Positions 1-7,343 of a stretch of DNA of 64,000 nt are shown one piece after another. The notes beneath the pieces were generated by a model, which was not told the origin of the DNA, did not search any database, and worked only from the letters and a program-made list of their open reading frames with translations. The translations under genes and the position numbers were made by a program. Position 1 is the first letter of the stretch. Every line of letters starts with the position of its first letter. This DNA comes from Aminobacter anthyllidis (GTDB lineage Bacteria > Pseudomonadota > Alphaproteobacteria > Rhizobiales > Rhizobiaceae), in NCBI RefSeq assembly GCF_018555685.1, contig NZ_JAFLWW010000002.1, positions 124,001 to 188,000 on the forward strand, read 5' to 3'.

Positions 1-1058
1 TCGAACTGGCCGTCCTCACGCGCCCGTGCCACCCGCGGCCACACATAGGTGTGCGCGTTATCAGGATCGATGCGGATGCGCCCCTGGGGCGCGTCGAATT
101 CCGAGCCGAGAATTGCCGGCCGCAACGCCTCGACATCGTCGGTCCTGGCTTTGCGCAGCGCATTCGCCACCACGTGGACCTGGAAGTAGGCCGCTTCCCA
201 ACACATGTTGGTCACGGCATCGCCGCCGAACTTCTTTTTGTAGCGCTCGACACAGCGTTCGTTCTGCATGCCACCGACGGACTGAAAATAGGTGGCTGAC
301 GTAATATGCCCGGCGCCCACATCGATGCCCATCGCCTGGATGTCGGACTCACTGGTTGTCAGGCTGGCGATCGGCATCGACTTCGCATCGAGGCCCGCTT
401 CCGCAAACGCCTGATAGAAATGGACGATGCTTTCGCCGACGAAATTGCAGAAGATCAGGTCCGGCTGCTTGCGTTTGATGTCTGATATCAGCGGCTTGTA
501 GGCCGCCCGCCTGGCGTCGAGCTTCAGATAGCCCCGGCCAGCCACCTCCCCGCCATGCTTCAGCACCATCTCGGTCATGATGCGGTCTGACTCGCGCGGC
601 CATATGTAGTCGGAGCCGACCATGTAGAAGCGCTTGCCGACATGGTTGAGGAGATGCTCCCCCAGCTGAACGCTGTTCTGGTTGGGGGCGGCACCGCAGT
701 AGATGGCATTGCGCGAGTACTCGAAGCCCTCATACTGGGCGGGGTAGCAGAGCAGCCCGTTGCGGTGCTCGACCGCTTTCAGCACAGCCTTGCGCGTGCT
801 CGACATGTAGCAGCCAAAGATGATCCTGACGCTGTCCTCGACAAGCAACCGGTTTGCCAGGCGATTGTAGGCGACTGCATCGGAGAATGGGTCGTAATGG
901 ACCGCCACGAGCTCACGCCCGTTGATGCCGCCGGCTTCATTGACCTCGTGGATCGCAAACAGCGTCGCATTCAGCATGCTGCGTTCCATCACCGAAGTGA
1001 CGCCGGTCTGGGAGAACAACACGCCGACCTTCATCGGCTCCTCGGTTCTTGTCGCCAT
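1..1058 (-). CDS. AmiC-like cytoplasmic amide/urea sensor (partial, runs off left edge)
   Basis: The reading frame is open from an ATG at 1058 leftward to the window edge, about 352 residues, so the C-terminus is missing. It belongs to the type I periplasmic-binding fold family of AmiC and UrtA-like proteins (Peripla_BP_5). The segments KVGVLFSQTG near the N-terminus, YEGFEYSRN and AAPNQN match those of the second AmiC-like gene at 10848 (YEGFE, CPNQ). No signal peptide precedes the ligand-binding domain, which points to a cytoplasmic sensor like Pseudomonas AmiC rather than an ABC-transporter binding protein. GGAG lies about 9 bases before the ATG. It is divergent from the hydantoinase operon and has its own leader terminator. 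The ligand is unknown; an amide, ureide or hydantoin is inferred from the neighbours. An AmiR-like partner may lie just beyond the left edge. Confidence 0.85.
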   Translation of the reverse strand, partial: MATRTEEPMKVGVLFSQTGVTSVMERSMLNATLFAIHEVNEAGGINGRELVAVHYDPFSDAVAYNRLANRLLVEDSVRIIFGCYMSSTRKAVLKAVEHRNGLLCYPAQYEGFEYSRNAIYCGAAPNQNSVQLGEHLLNHVGKRFYMVGSDYIWPRESDRIMTEMVLKHGGEVAGRGYLKLDARRAAYKPLISDIKRKQPDLIFCNFVGESIVHFYQAFAEAGLDAKSMPIASLTTSESDIQAMGIDVGAGHITSATYFQSVGGMQNERCVERYKKKFGGDAVTNMCWEAAYFQVHVVANALRKARTDDVEALRPAILGSEFDAPQGRIRIDPDNAHTYVWPRVARAREDGQF

Positions 1059-1101
1059 CAATTGCCAACTCCGTCAGATTGTTCATCCGCGAACTCGACA
1101 C

Positions 1102-1143
1102 AAAAAAAGCGCCCAGCGCGGGGAAACCGCAGCAAGCGCCTTT
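1102..1143 (-). terminator. intrinsic-type terminator in the leader of the AmiC-like gene
   Basis: Read on the minus strand, an AAAGGCGC arm pairs with a GCGC-TTT arm (one bulged G). An inner GCGG/CCGC helix follows, and the structure ends in seven T residues (plus-strand A 1102-1108). It lies about 45 bases before the ATG at 1058, so it would stop transcription before the sensor gene unless it is relieved. The stem has an internal loop, so it is less perfect than the hairpin at 1434-1474. The position, inside a 5' leader rather than after a gene, suggests attenuation. Confidence 0.6.
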
Positions 1144-1170
1144 GCTCGACCGTCAGGGACATCGCTGTCC
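1131..1170 (-). promoter_or_regulatory. tandem hexaloop hairpins, candidate ANTAR antitermination target
   Basis: On the minus strand two short hairpins precede the terminator. The first is GGAC-AGCGAT-GTCC (1170-1157), with A at loop position 1 and G at position 4, as in the described ANTAR RNA motif. After about 10 bases comes AGCAA-AGGCGC-TTGCT (1146-1131), a hexaloop starting with A. Its loop and 3' arm overlap the 5' arm of the terminator, so the two structures exclude each other. Caveats: the second loop has C, not G, at position 4, and the first hairpin could close one more A-U pair to give a GCGA tetraloop. Confidence 0.4.
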
Positions 1171-1362
1171 TTACGTAAGTTGTGCCTGAAGCTACATAGC
1201 GCGTCAACTCGCTTGCGCTTCGGCAGGCAACATTCGTCTTCGAGACGAAAACTCATTCGCAGGCTTCAGCGCCGAGCGCGCGTCGAGCAGGCTTCTGCCA
1301 AGCCGGCAACCGTGCAAATCCAAGGCTTTCCCTGGCATTGGACGCGTCGCGCGAATTGCCAG

Positions 1363-1391
1363 TTGACAGAAATCCGCAAGTCTCGGATGAT
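1363..1391 (+). promoter_or_regulatory. candidate sigma-70 promoter for the hyu operon
   Basis: TTGACA at 1363-1368 is a perfect -35 hexamer. It is separated by 17 bases from GATGAT at 1386-1391, which matches four of six -10 positions. Initiation would fall near 1398, just before the tandem hairpins and the terminator at 1434-1474, leaving a leader of roughly 290 bases before the GTG at 1685. I saw no convincing sigma-54 site in this intergenic region. Confidence 0.4.
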
Positions 1392-1403
1392 CATCGACAT
1401 CAG

Positions 1404-1443
1404 GCCTGCGACGCTGCGGGCTGAGAACAGAGCAAAAAGGCTC
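1404..1443 (+). promoter_or_regulatory. tandem hexaloop hairpins before the hyu leader terminator
   Basis: The first hairpin is GCCTGC-GACGCT-GCGGGC at 1404-1421, with one G-U pair and a six-base loop with G at position 4. Eight bases later comes GAGC-AAAAAG-GCTC at 1430-1443, a six-base loop starting with A. The second hairpin uses bases 1434-1443, which are also the 5' arm of the terminator, so the two folds compete. The layout copies that on the other strand at 1131-1170. Loop identities agree only partly with the ANTAR consensus, so this is a candidate. Confidence 0.35.
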
Positions 1444-1474
1444 CCGCGGGTTATCTCCGCCGGAGCCTTTTTGC
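1434..1474. terminator. strong bidirectional terminator in the hyu leader
   Basis: AAAAAGGCTCC (1434-1444) pairs perfectly with GGAGCCTTTTT (1462-1472). The helix continues after one mismatch with GCGG/CCGC around a seven-base loop (1450-1456). A runs on one side and T runs on the other make it a terminator in both directions. It sits between the divergent AmiC-like gene and hyuA, downstream of the candidate hyu promoter and about 210 bases before the hyuA start. It is therefore in the leader, not at the end of any gene visible here. Confidence 0.75.
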
Positions 1475-1684
1475 GTTTCATCACCAGTGCGCTGCGCCCG
1501 ACTTTTCTTCGGCTCCGCAGACAGCAACGACGCTGACAATACCCATTGCCGCTTGGAGCAACGCAAGTCGCTCTCAAACAAAAATCACCGGGATTCCTTT
1601 GGGAACTCGGACATGCGGAGCTTTGTCAAAACAATCCGCGTGGTGGGAACTTCGAAAAAACATCAGCCTGAGGAGGAACTGGAC

Positions 1685-3745
1685 GTGAATAAAGTAGAAA
1701 CGTTTGGCACTGCGGTGCGCGTGGCCTGCGATGTGGGCGGCACGTTTACCGACGTGTGCATCCTGAACGAGGCTTCCGGCAAGATACATGTGGCCAAGAC
1801 GCCGACGACGCCGGATCCGATCGACGGCGTGCTCAAGGGCATCGAAGCGGGCGGCGTCGCCCTTCGCGACATCATCCTGTTCTCGCACGGCACGACGCTG
1901 GCAACGAATGCGCTGATCACCCGCCGCTTCCCGCCCGCCATCATGGTGACGACCAAGGGTTTTCGCGACGTCATCGAAATTCGGCGCGGCACGCGTGACG
2001 ACCTCTGGGACACCTACAAGGAAATGGCCCCTCCCTACCTGCCACGCCGTGACCGGCTGGTGGTCACCGAACGCATCGACTATTCCGGCAAGGTCATCGA
2101 GGGCGTCAATGAAGCCGAGGCGCGTGAGCTTGCCCGCGTCATCAGGAAGCGCAACGTCAACAACATCGCCATCTGCTTCGTGAATTCCTTCGTCAATCCC
2201 GAAAACGAGCAGCGGATGCGCGACATCCTGCTGGAGGAACTGCCCGGCGTTTCGATCTCGCTGTCGAGCGACATCATGCCTGAGATCTTCGAGCATGAGC
2301 GCTTCAACACCACCGTCGCCAACACCGTGCTTGGACCGGTCGCGGGACAATATGGCGCCGAACTCGAAAGCCGCATGCAGGACGGCGGTTATGCCGGAGA
2401 TGTGCTGCTGCTCCATTCCGGCGGCGGCGTCATGACCGCCAAGGGCGCCACCAAGTTTGCCGCACGACTGGCGGCATCGGGTATCGCAGCCGGCGCGATC
2501 GCCAGCCGCTTCATCTCGGAGCTTGCCGGCTACAAGAACTCGATCAGCCTCGACATGGGCGGCACCAGCACCGACATCAGCCTCTGCTCAGACGGCCATC
2601 TCCACGTTACCAACGACTGGCATGTCGAATATGGCTATCCGATCCGCTTCCCCAGCATCGAGGTCCTGACCATCGGCGCCGGCGGCGGTTCGCTGGCCTG
2701 GCGCGACGCGGCTGGCGCGCTTCGCAATGGACCGCAATCCGCCGGCTCGACGCCGGGACCGGTCTGCTACAATCAGGGCGGCACGGAGCCTACCAACTGC
2801 GACGCCAACGTCTATCTCGGTCGCCTGGGAACCAAGCTCGCCGGCGGCAAGGTCGAACTTGACGTCAAGCTTGCCGAAGGTGCCATCAACCGCGTCATCG
2901 CCGAACCTTTCGGCATGGACACAGAGCAGGCAGCTCTTTCGATCCTTAAGGTCGCGAACGCCAATATGGCGGACGCCGTTCGCCTGGTCTCGCTGCGCAA
3001 GGGTTACGACCCACGCGACTTCGCGCTGGTCGCCTTCGGCGGCGCCGGCGCGTTGCACGGCGTCGCACTGGCCAGGGACCTCTACATCCCTGTCGTCCTG
3101 ATCCCGCCGAACCCTGGCGTGACCTCGGCAATGGGCTGCCTGCTTGTCGACATCACCCACGACATCACGCAGATGTACACCGATACGGTCAGCGCCATCG
3201 ACATGGCCGAGCTCAACAACGCCTTCCGCCTCCTGGAAGAAGACGGACACGACCGTCTGTTGAGCGAGGACATCTCGCCTGAGCAGATGCTGTTCCAGCG
3301 CTACATCGACATGCGCTATCTCGGTCAGTGGCGGTCCATGTCGATCCCGGTCAGCGCCGACATCACCAACCTCGATGAGGCGGTCAAGCAGTTCCACGAG
3401 GAGCATGGCCGCGAGCACAACTACTCCCGGCCCGATGCCCCGGTTGAAGTATGCCGCATCCAGGTCAAGGCCACCGGCCTCAACCGCAAGGCGGAACTGG
3501 CCAAGCACGAACTGCGCAAGGCCCCGCTGCCGGCTCCGGTTGGCGAACGCATGGTGCGGTTCGACGAAGCGCCCGAGCGCATCAAGACGCCGATCTACGA
3601 CCGCTCGACCCTGCATGCAGGCGCGGTCGTCGTGGGTCCCGCGATCATCGACCAGCTCGACTCCACCATCGTCGTGCCGCCCGAGATCAAGGCCGAAGTG
3701 GATGAGTACCTGATCATCAGGATGCACGTTCCGCAGCAGTCCTGA
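1685..3745 (+). CDS. hyuA: hydantoinase/oxoprolinase family subunit A (ATP-dependent)
   Basis: The start is taken as GTG 1685, preceded by AGGAGG at 1671-1676 with 8-base spacing. The longer open frame from 1487 would cross the leader hairpin region without a ribosome site. The product is about 686 residues, the usual length for HyuA, N-methylhydantoinase A and acetone-carboxylase beta subunits. It shows the family's phosphate-binding motifs: DVGGTFTDV at residues 16-24 and DMGGTSTDI in the central domain. These enzymes use ATP to activate a cyclic amide or ketone and act as a complex with the B subunit encoded directly downstream. The substrate (hydantoin, N-methylhydantoin, 5-oxoproline or a ketone) cannot be told from sequence. 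The adjacent NCS1 permease and amide-type sensor favour a hydantoin or ureide. Confidence 0.85.
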   Translation: MNKVETFGTAVRVACDVGGTFTDVCILNEASGKIHVAKTPTTPDPIDGVLKGIEAGGVALRDIILFSHGTTLATNALITRRFPPAIMVTTKGFRDVIEIRRGTRDDLWDTYKEMAPPYLPRRDRLVVTERIDYSGKVIEGVNEAEARELARVIRKRNVNNIAICFVNSFVNPENEQRMRDILLEELPGVSISLSSDIMPEIFEHERFNTTVANTVLGPVAGQYGAELESRMQDGGYAGDVLLLHSGGGVMTAKGATKFAARLAASGIAAGAIASRFISELAGYKNSISLDMGGTSTDISLCSDGHLHVTNDWHVEYGYPIRFPSIEVLTIGAGGGSLAWRDAAGALRNGPQSAGSTPGPVCYNQGGTEPTNCDANVYLGRLGTKLAGGKVELDVKLAEGAINRVIAEPFGMDTEQAALSILKVANANMADAVRLVSLRKGYDPRDFALVAFGGAGALHGVALARDLYIPVVLIPPNPGVTSAMGCLLVDITHDITQMYTDTVSAIDMAELNNAFRLLEEDGHDRLLSEDISPEQMLFQRYIDMRYLGQWRSMSIPVSADITNLDEAVKQFHEEHGREHNYSRPDAPVEVCRIQVKATGLNRKAELAKHELRKAPLPAPVGERMVRFDEAPERIKTPIYDRSTLHAGAVVVGPAIIDQLDSTIVVPPEIKAEVDEYLIIRMHVPQQS

Positions 3746-3788
3746 ACGACGCCCCTCACGCCACACAAATTTGAATTGGAGATTGGAA

Positions 3789-5798
3789 ATGGCACCGAAA
3801 AAAGATCGCCGTACGCTCGATCCAGTTACCTTTGAAGTTCTGAAGAACGCCTACGTCAACATCGTCGACCAGATGGCGGAGCAGATCCTGCGCACCTGCT
3901 ACTCGTTCGTCATCTACTCACGCGACTTCTCCTCGGCCCTGTGCGACCCGACCGGAGACACCATCATGCAAGGCAGTGGCGATATCGCCGCTCACGTTGG
4001 AACGCTTCACCTGACCGCCAAGGCGGTGATCAAGAAGTTCGGCAATGACGTTCATCCAGGCGACGTCTTCGTCATCAACGACGTCTACCAGGGCGGAACC
4101 CACTTCAACGATACGCGGCTGTTTGCACCGATGTTCTACAAGGGCGAGCTGCTTGGTTATGCCCAGGCCAACGGCCATTGGGCGGATGTCGGCGGTGCTG
4201 TCCCTGGCTCGTTCAACGTGAACGCGCTCGATCACATGGCCGAAGGCCTTCGCATCACACCGGTCAGGGTCTACAGCAAGGGCGTCTATCTTTCCGACGT
4301 CGCCGAGCTGATCGCCCACAACACGCGTGCGCCCAGCGACATCATCGGCGACCTCCAGGCCCAGGCCGAAGCTTGCCGTCTTGCCGAACGCGAGGTTCAG
4401 CGTCTGTGCGACAAATACGGCGTCGACACGATCAAGAAGTCGTTCAACGAGGTCCAGGACTACGTCGAGGACATGACGCGCCAGCGCATCTCCGATTTGC
4501 CTGATGGCACCTGGGAGACCATCGACTACATCGACGTTGACCCTGACCTGGGCGAAGGCCTTGTCCCCATCAAGGTGAAGATGACCATCGATGGCGACCG
4601 CGTCCACTATGACCTGACCGGATCGCATCCCAAGTCTGTCGGTTCGTTCCTGAACTGCTGCTACGGCGGCGCATTCGCGGCAGTCGTTGCCGGAACGAAA
4701 ATGCAGTCGCCTGATATTCCGATGAACTCCGGCTTCTACCGTGTCGTGACTGTCGATGCGGGTCCCTTGGGCTCGGTCGTCAACGCCGAATGGCCGACGC
4801 CTGTCGCCGGCTTTGCCTCAGGGCCGTTCGAGAAGATCATGAATGCCGTCTTCGAGCTCTGGGCCGAGGTCCTGCCGGAGCGCGCCATGGCCTGCACCTT
4901 CAACCTCGACTACCTGCTGATCGGCGGTCGCGACACGCGCCACGAAGGCAAGCCGTACTTCATGTGGTACGACTGGATGGTCGGCGGCTGGGGTGCGCGA
5001 AACGGCCGCGACGGCTGGGCGGCCACCGGCCCGGTGTTCGGTGTCCAGCTCGGAACCCAGCCTTTCGAAGGTCAGGAGCGCCTGTCGCCGGTGCTGACCA
5101 CCTGCCACGAGCTGATGGTCGATTCCGGTGGCCCAGGCGAATTCCGCGGCGGCCTCGGCGTCCAGAAAGGCGGCACGCTTTATGCCTGCGAACGCACCGT
5201 GGTGTCCTATTGCTGCGACCGCGAACGCTCGATCACCTGGGGCCTGTGGGGCGGACTGCCCTCCATCCCGCACGGTGTCTGGGTCAATCCGGGCCAGGAG
5301 ACGGAGCGCTACCTTGGCTCCCTCTTCTCCGGCGTGCCGCTCCAGCAGGGCGACACCGTCCAGCGCCCCTCGGCCGGCGGTGGCGGGCTTGGCGATCCGC
5401 TCAAGCGCGATATCAATAGCGTGCTCAGTGACGTGGTCGAAGGCTACGTTTCCATTGAGCGGGCCAAGAAGGACTACGGCGTCATCGTCCATGTGATCGA
5501 CATCGATCTCGACGAATACAAGATCGACGAGAATGCGACACTGGCGGAGCGGGCACGCATCGCCAGCCACCGCAAGGAATGGCTGAACGAAGACGCCGCG
5601 AAAATCGCAGCCCTCTATCGCGACAAGAAGCTCAACATGCTCGATCTGATCAGGCAGTACGGCGTCATCGTCGACTGGGGTTCGGGCGAGCTTCTGCCCA
5701 AGACCACCGCCGAGTTCCGCGAGATGCTGAAGCGTCGGACGGTTCCCTACTGGACGGCATCGGGCCAAGCCGCCAACGCGACCTTGAAAGTCGCCTGA
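3789..5798 (+). CDS. hyuB: hydantoinase/oxoprolinase family subunit B
   Basis: ATG 3789 follows GGAG at 3778-3781 and lies 43 bases after hyuA. The product of 669 residues is a full-length HyuB. It begins with the typical DPVTFEVLKN segment and contains RDFSSALCDPTGD, HPGDVFVINDVYQGG and, near the C-terminus, the glycine-rich RPSAGGGGLGDPL, all standard for the family. It acts in the cytoplasm with HyuA to open a hydantoin or pyrrolidone-type ring, or to carboxylate a ketone, at the cost of ATP. The A-B-permease order supports import followed by ring opening. Nothing is truncated or odd. Confidence 0.85.
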   Translation: MAPKKDRRTLDPVTFEVLKNAYVNIVDQMAEQILRTCYSFVIYSRDFSSALCDPTGDTIMQGSGDIAAHVGTLHLTAKAVIKKFGNDVHPGDVFVINDVYQGGTHFNDTRLFAPMFYKGELLGYAQANGHWADVGGAVPGSFNVNALDHMAEGLRITPVRVYSKGVYLSDVAELIAHNTRAPSDIIGDLQAQAEACRLAEREVQRLCDKYGVDTIKKSFNEVQDYVEDMTRQRISDLPDGTWETIDYIDVDPDLGEGLVPIKVKMTIDGDRVHYDLTGSHPKSVGSFLNCCYGGAFAAVVAGTKMQSPDIPMNSGFYRVVTVDAGPLGSVVNAEWPTPVAGFASGPFEKIMNAVFELWAEVLPERAMACTFNLDYLLIGGRDTRHEGKPYFMWYDWMVGGWGARNGRDGWAATGPVFGVQLGTQPFEGQERLSPVLTTCHELMVDSGGPGEFRGGLGVQKGGTLYACERTVVSYCCDRERSITWGLWGGLPSIPHGVWVNPGQETERYLGSLFSGVPLQQGDTVQRPSAGGGGLGDPLKRDINSVLSDVVEGYVSIERAKKDYGVIVHVIDIDLDEYKIDENATLAERARIASHRKEWLNEDAAKIAALYRDKKLNMLDLIRQYGVIVDWGSGELLPKTTAEFREMLKRRTVPYWTASGQAANATLKVA

Positions 5799-5806
5799 CC
5801 CGGACA

Positions 5807-5836
5807 GGCAGCAAGCTCGAGATCGAGCTTGCTGCC
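5807..5836 (+). promoter_or_regulatory. perfect 14-bp hairpin between hyuB and the permease gene
   Basis: GGCAGCAAGCTCGA (5807-5820) is followed after two bases by its exact reverse complement (5823-5836), starting 8 bases after the hyuB stop. Only TTCTT follows, so it is a poor intrinsic terminator. It is more likely an RNA processing or stability element that sets permease expression relative to the enzyme, or a partial attenuator. Confidence 0.6.
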
Positions 5837-5884
5837 TTCTTGGCTATTGGAGTTCCCGATCAAACGACAATCTGGAGAACAGTC

Positions 5885-7222
5885 ATGTCTGGAAGTCTCG
5901 ATGTCGCAGGTGAGTTAGACTATTCGCAAAGGCCTGTCCCACCCAGTGGCCGCATGCCCAAGCTCAATCTTACGATGGCGTTTTGGGCGATCTGCAGCGC
6001 CATGTTTTTCCTGATCATCTCGGCAACACTCGCCGAGATCTATGGCACGGCCAATACGATCATTGGCCTGATACTGACGGTTATCTCTTATTCGGCGATC
6101 AATGCCGTGATTACCCGCTACGCGATCCGCTCGGGCCTGTCGGTCTCGCTGTTTTCCCGGTTGCTGTTCGGCCGCTACGGATCGGCGATCGCAACCTTCA
6201 TCTATGCGGTCTCCAGCATCTATTACGCCGTGTTCGAAGGCTCGGTGATCGCCACCGCGGCGACTTACTACTTTGAAGGCCTGACCTTCGCTGTCGCAGC
6301 TTTGATCGTCTGCATCTACAGCGTGCCGCTGATCCTGGGCAGCGTCCAGCATTGGCTCGACAAGTTCAACGGCTATCTGCTGCCGCTATATCTTCTCGGC
6401 TTGTTTGGCACAGTGGTCTACGCCATTTCCCACTACGGCTACAGCAATGCGTGGCTCACCATGACGCCGGATGGCGGCGCCCCGCCCTATGGCTGGATCA
6501 ACGTCTTCATCGCCTTTATGGGCGTGTGGTGGATGATGATGTGCACCTTCGACTTTGCCCGCTTCGGCAAGAAGGAAGACGAGACCTACCACGCCGTGTT
6601 CAATTTCGGCCTGCCCTTCTACACGCTGACCTATTTCGTCAACGGCCTGGTCGGCATCTTCCTGGTGCAGACGATCCCGCTCGAGGGCGCAACCTCGGAG
6701 GTGTCGGTCGTCAAGGCGCTGATCGTGATGATGGGCGCGCTCGGCCTGCTGTTCGTCTGGATCAGCCAGACCCGGATCAACACAACCAACTTCTATCTGT
6801 CGACCGTCAACATGCAGGCGTTCTTCAGATTGGTGTTCAAGCTGGAAATGCCGAAATATGTCTGGGCAACCATCGTCGGCATCATCGTCTACTTCGTGAT
6901 GCTCGCGAACATCTTCCAGTACATTCTCATCGCCCTCGCCTACCAGGGGATATTTGTTGTCGCCTGGGTCGGTGTTGCATTGGCATATATACTGTGCGGA
7001 CAACATGACGGCGCCGGCGAGGAAGGCGAACGGTCAGATGACGAATTCCCGGCCTATTATGCGCCCGGCATGGTTGCCTGGTTCAGCGCGGTGGCACTCG
7101 GCATCGGGCTCTTGCTGGTACCTGGATGGGAACTGCTTTCCGCCCCGGCTACGGTGATCAGCAGTTTCGTCTTGTTCTGGGGTCTTTCGGGACGCGTAAG
7201 AACGGTCGCTATCGCCTCATGA
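5885..7222 (+). CDS. NCS1-family purine/cytosine/hydantoin-type permease
   Basis: The start is ATG 5885, giving 445 residues; the open frame from 5579 overlaps hyuB and has no reason to be used. The protein is a polytopic inner-membrane transporter with about twelve hydrophobic segments, starting around residue 28 (LNLTMAFWAICSAMFF). NCS1 features include the early LIISATLAEIYG helix and the SRLLFGRYGS segment. NCS1 proteins are cation symporters of nucleobases, allantoin and hydantoins. As the third gene of the hyu unit it probably brings in the substrate of HyuAB. A hydrophilic, acidic segment rich in E and D lies between the last helices near residues 385-400. The exact substrate is not readable. 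Confidence 0.8.
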   Translation: MSGSLDVAGELDYSQRPVPPSGRMPKLNLTMAFWAICSAMFFLIISATLAEIYGTANTIIGLILTVISYSAINAVITRYAIRSGLSVSLFSRLLFGRYGSAIATFIYAVSSIYYAVFEGSVIATAATYYFEGLTFAVAALIVCIYSVPLILGSVQHWLDKFNGYLLPLYLLGLFGTVVYAISHYGYSNAWLTMTPDGGAPPYGWINVFIAFMGVWWMMMCTFDFARFGKKEDETYHAVFNFGLPFYTLTYFVNGLVGIFLVQTIPLEGATSEVSVVKALIVMMGALGLLFVWISQTRINTTNFYLSTVNMQAFFRLVFKLEMPKYVWATIVGIIVYFVMLANIFQYILIALAYQGIFVVAWVGVALAYILCGQHDGAGEEGERSDDEFPAYYAPGMVAWFSAVALGIGLLLVPGWELLSAPATVISSFVLFWGLSGRVRTVAIAS

Positions 7223-7343
7223 AACTCCCGGGCGCGGTCGCGTTCTCGAAAACCATTATCGAGATTCGACGGCGCCCGGACGAACGCCACTTGTAAGACA
7301 ACCGCGCCGCTTCCAGCCTCTGGCACTGGCCTCGTGCGCAATA

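Noticed and set aside
1487-1684. Extended N-terminus of hyuA from 1487
   Set aside because: No ribosome site or family similarity in these 66 residues. AGGAGG is positioned for GTG 1685.
2588-3766. 392-residue minus-strand open frame opposite hyuA
   Set aside because: It mirrors hyuA codons and has no recognisable domain.
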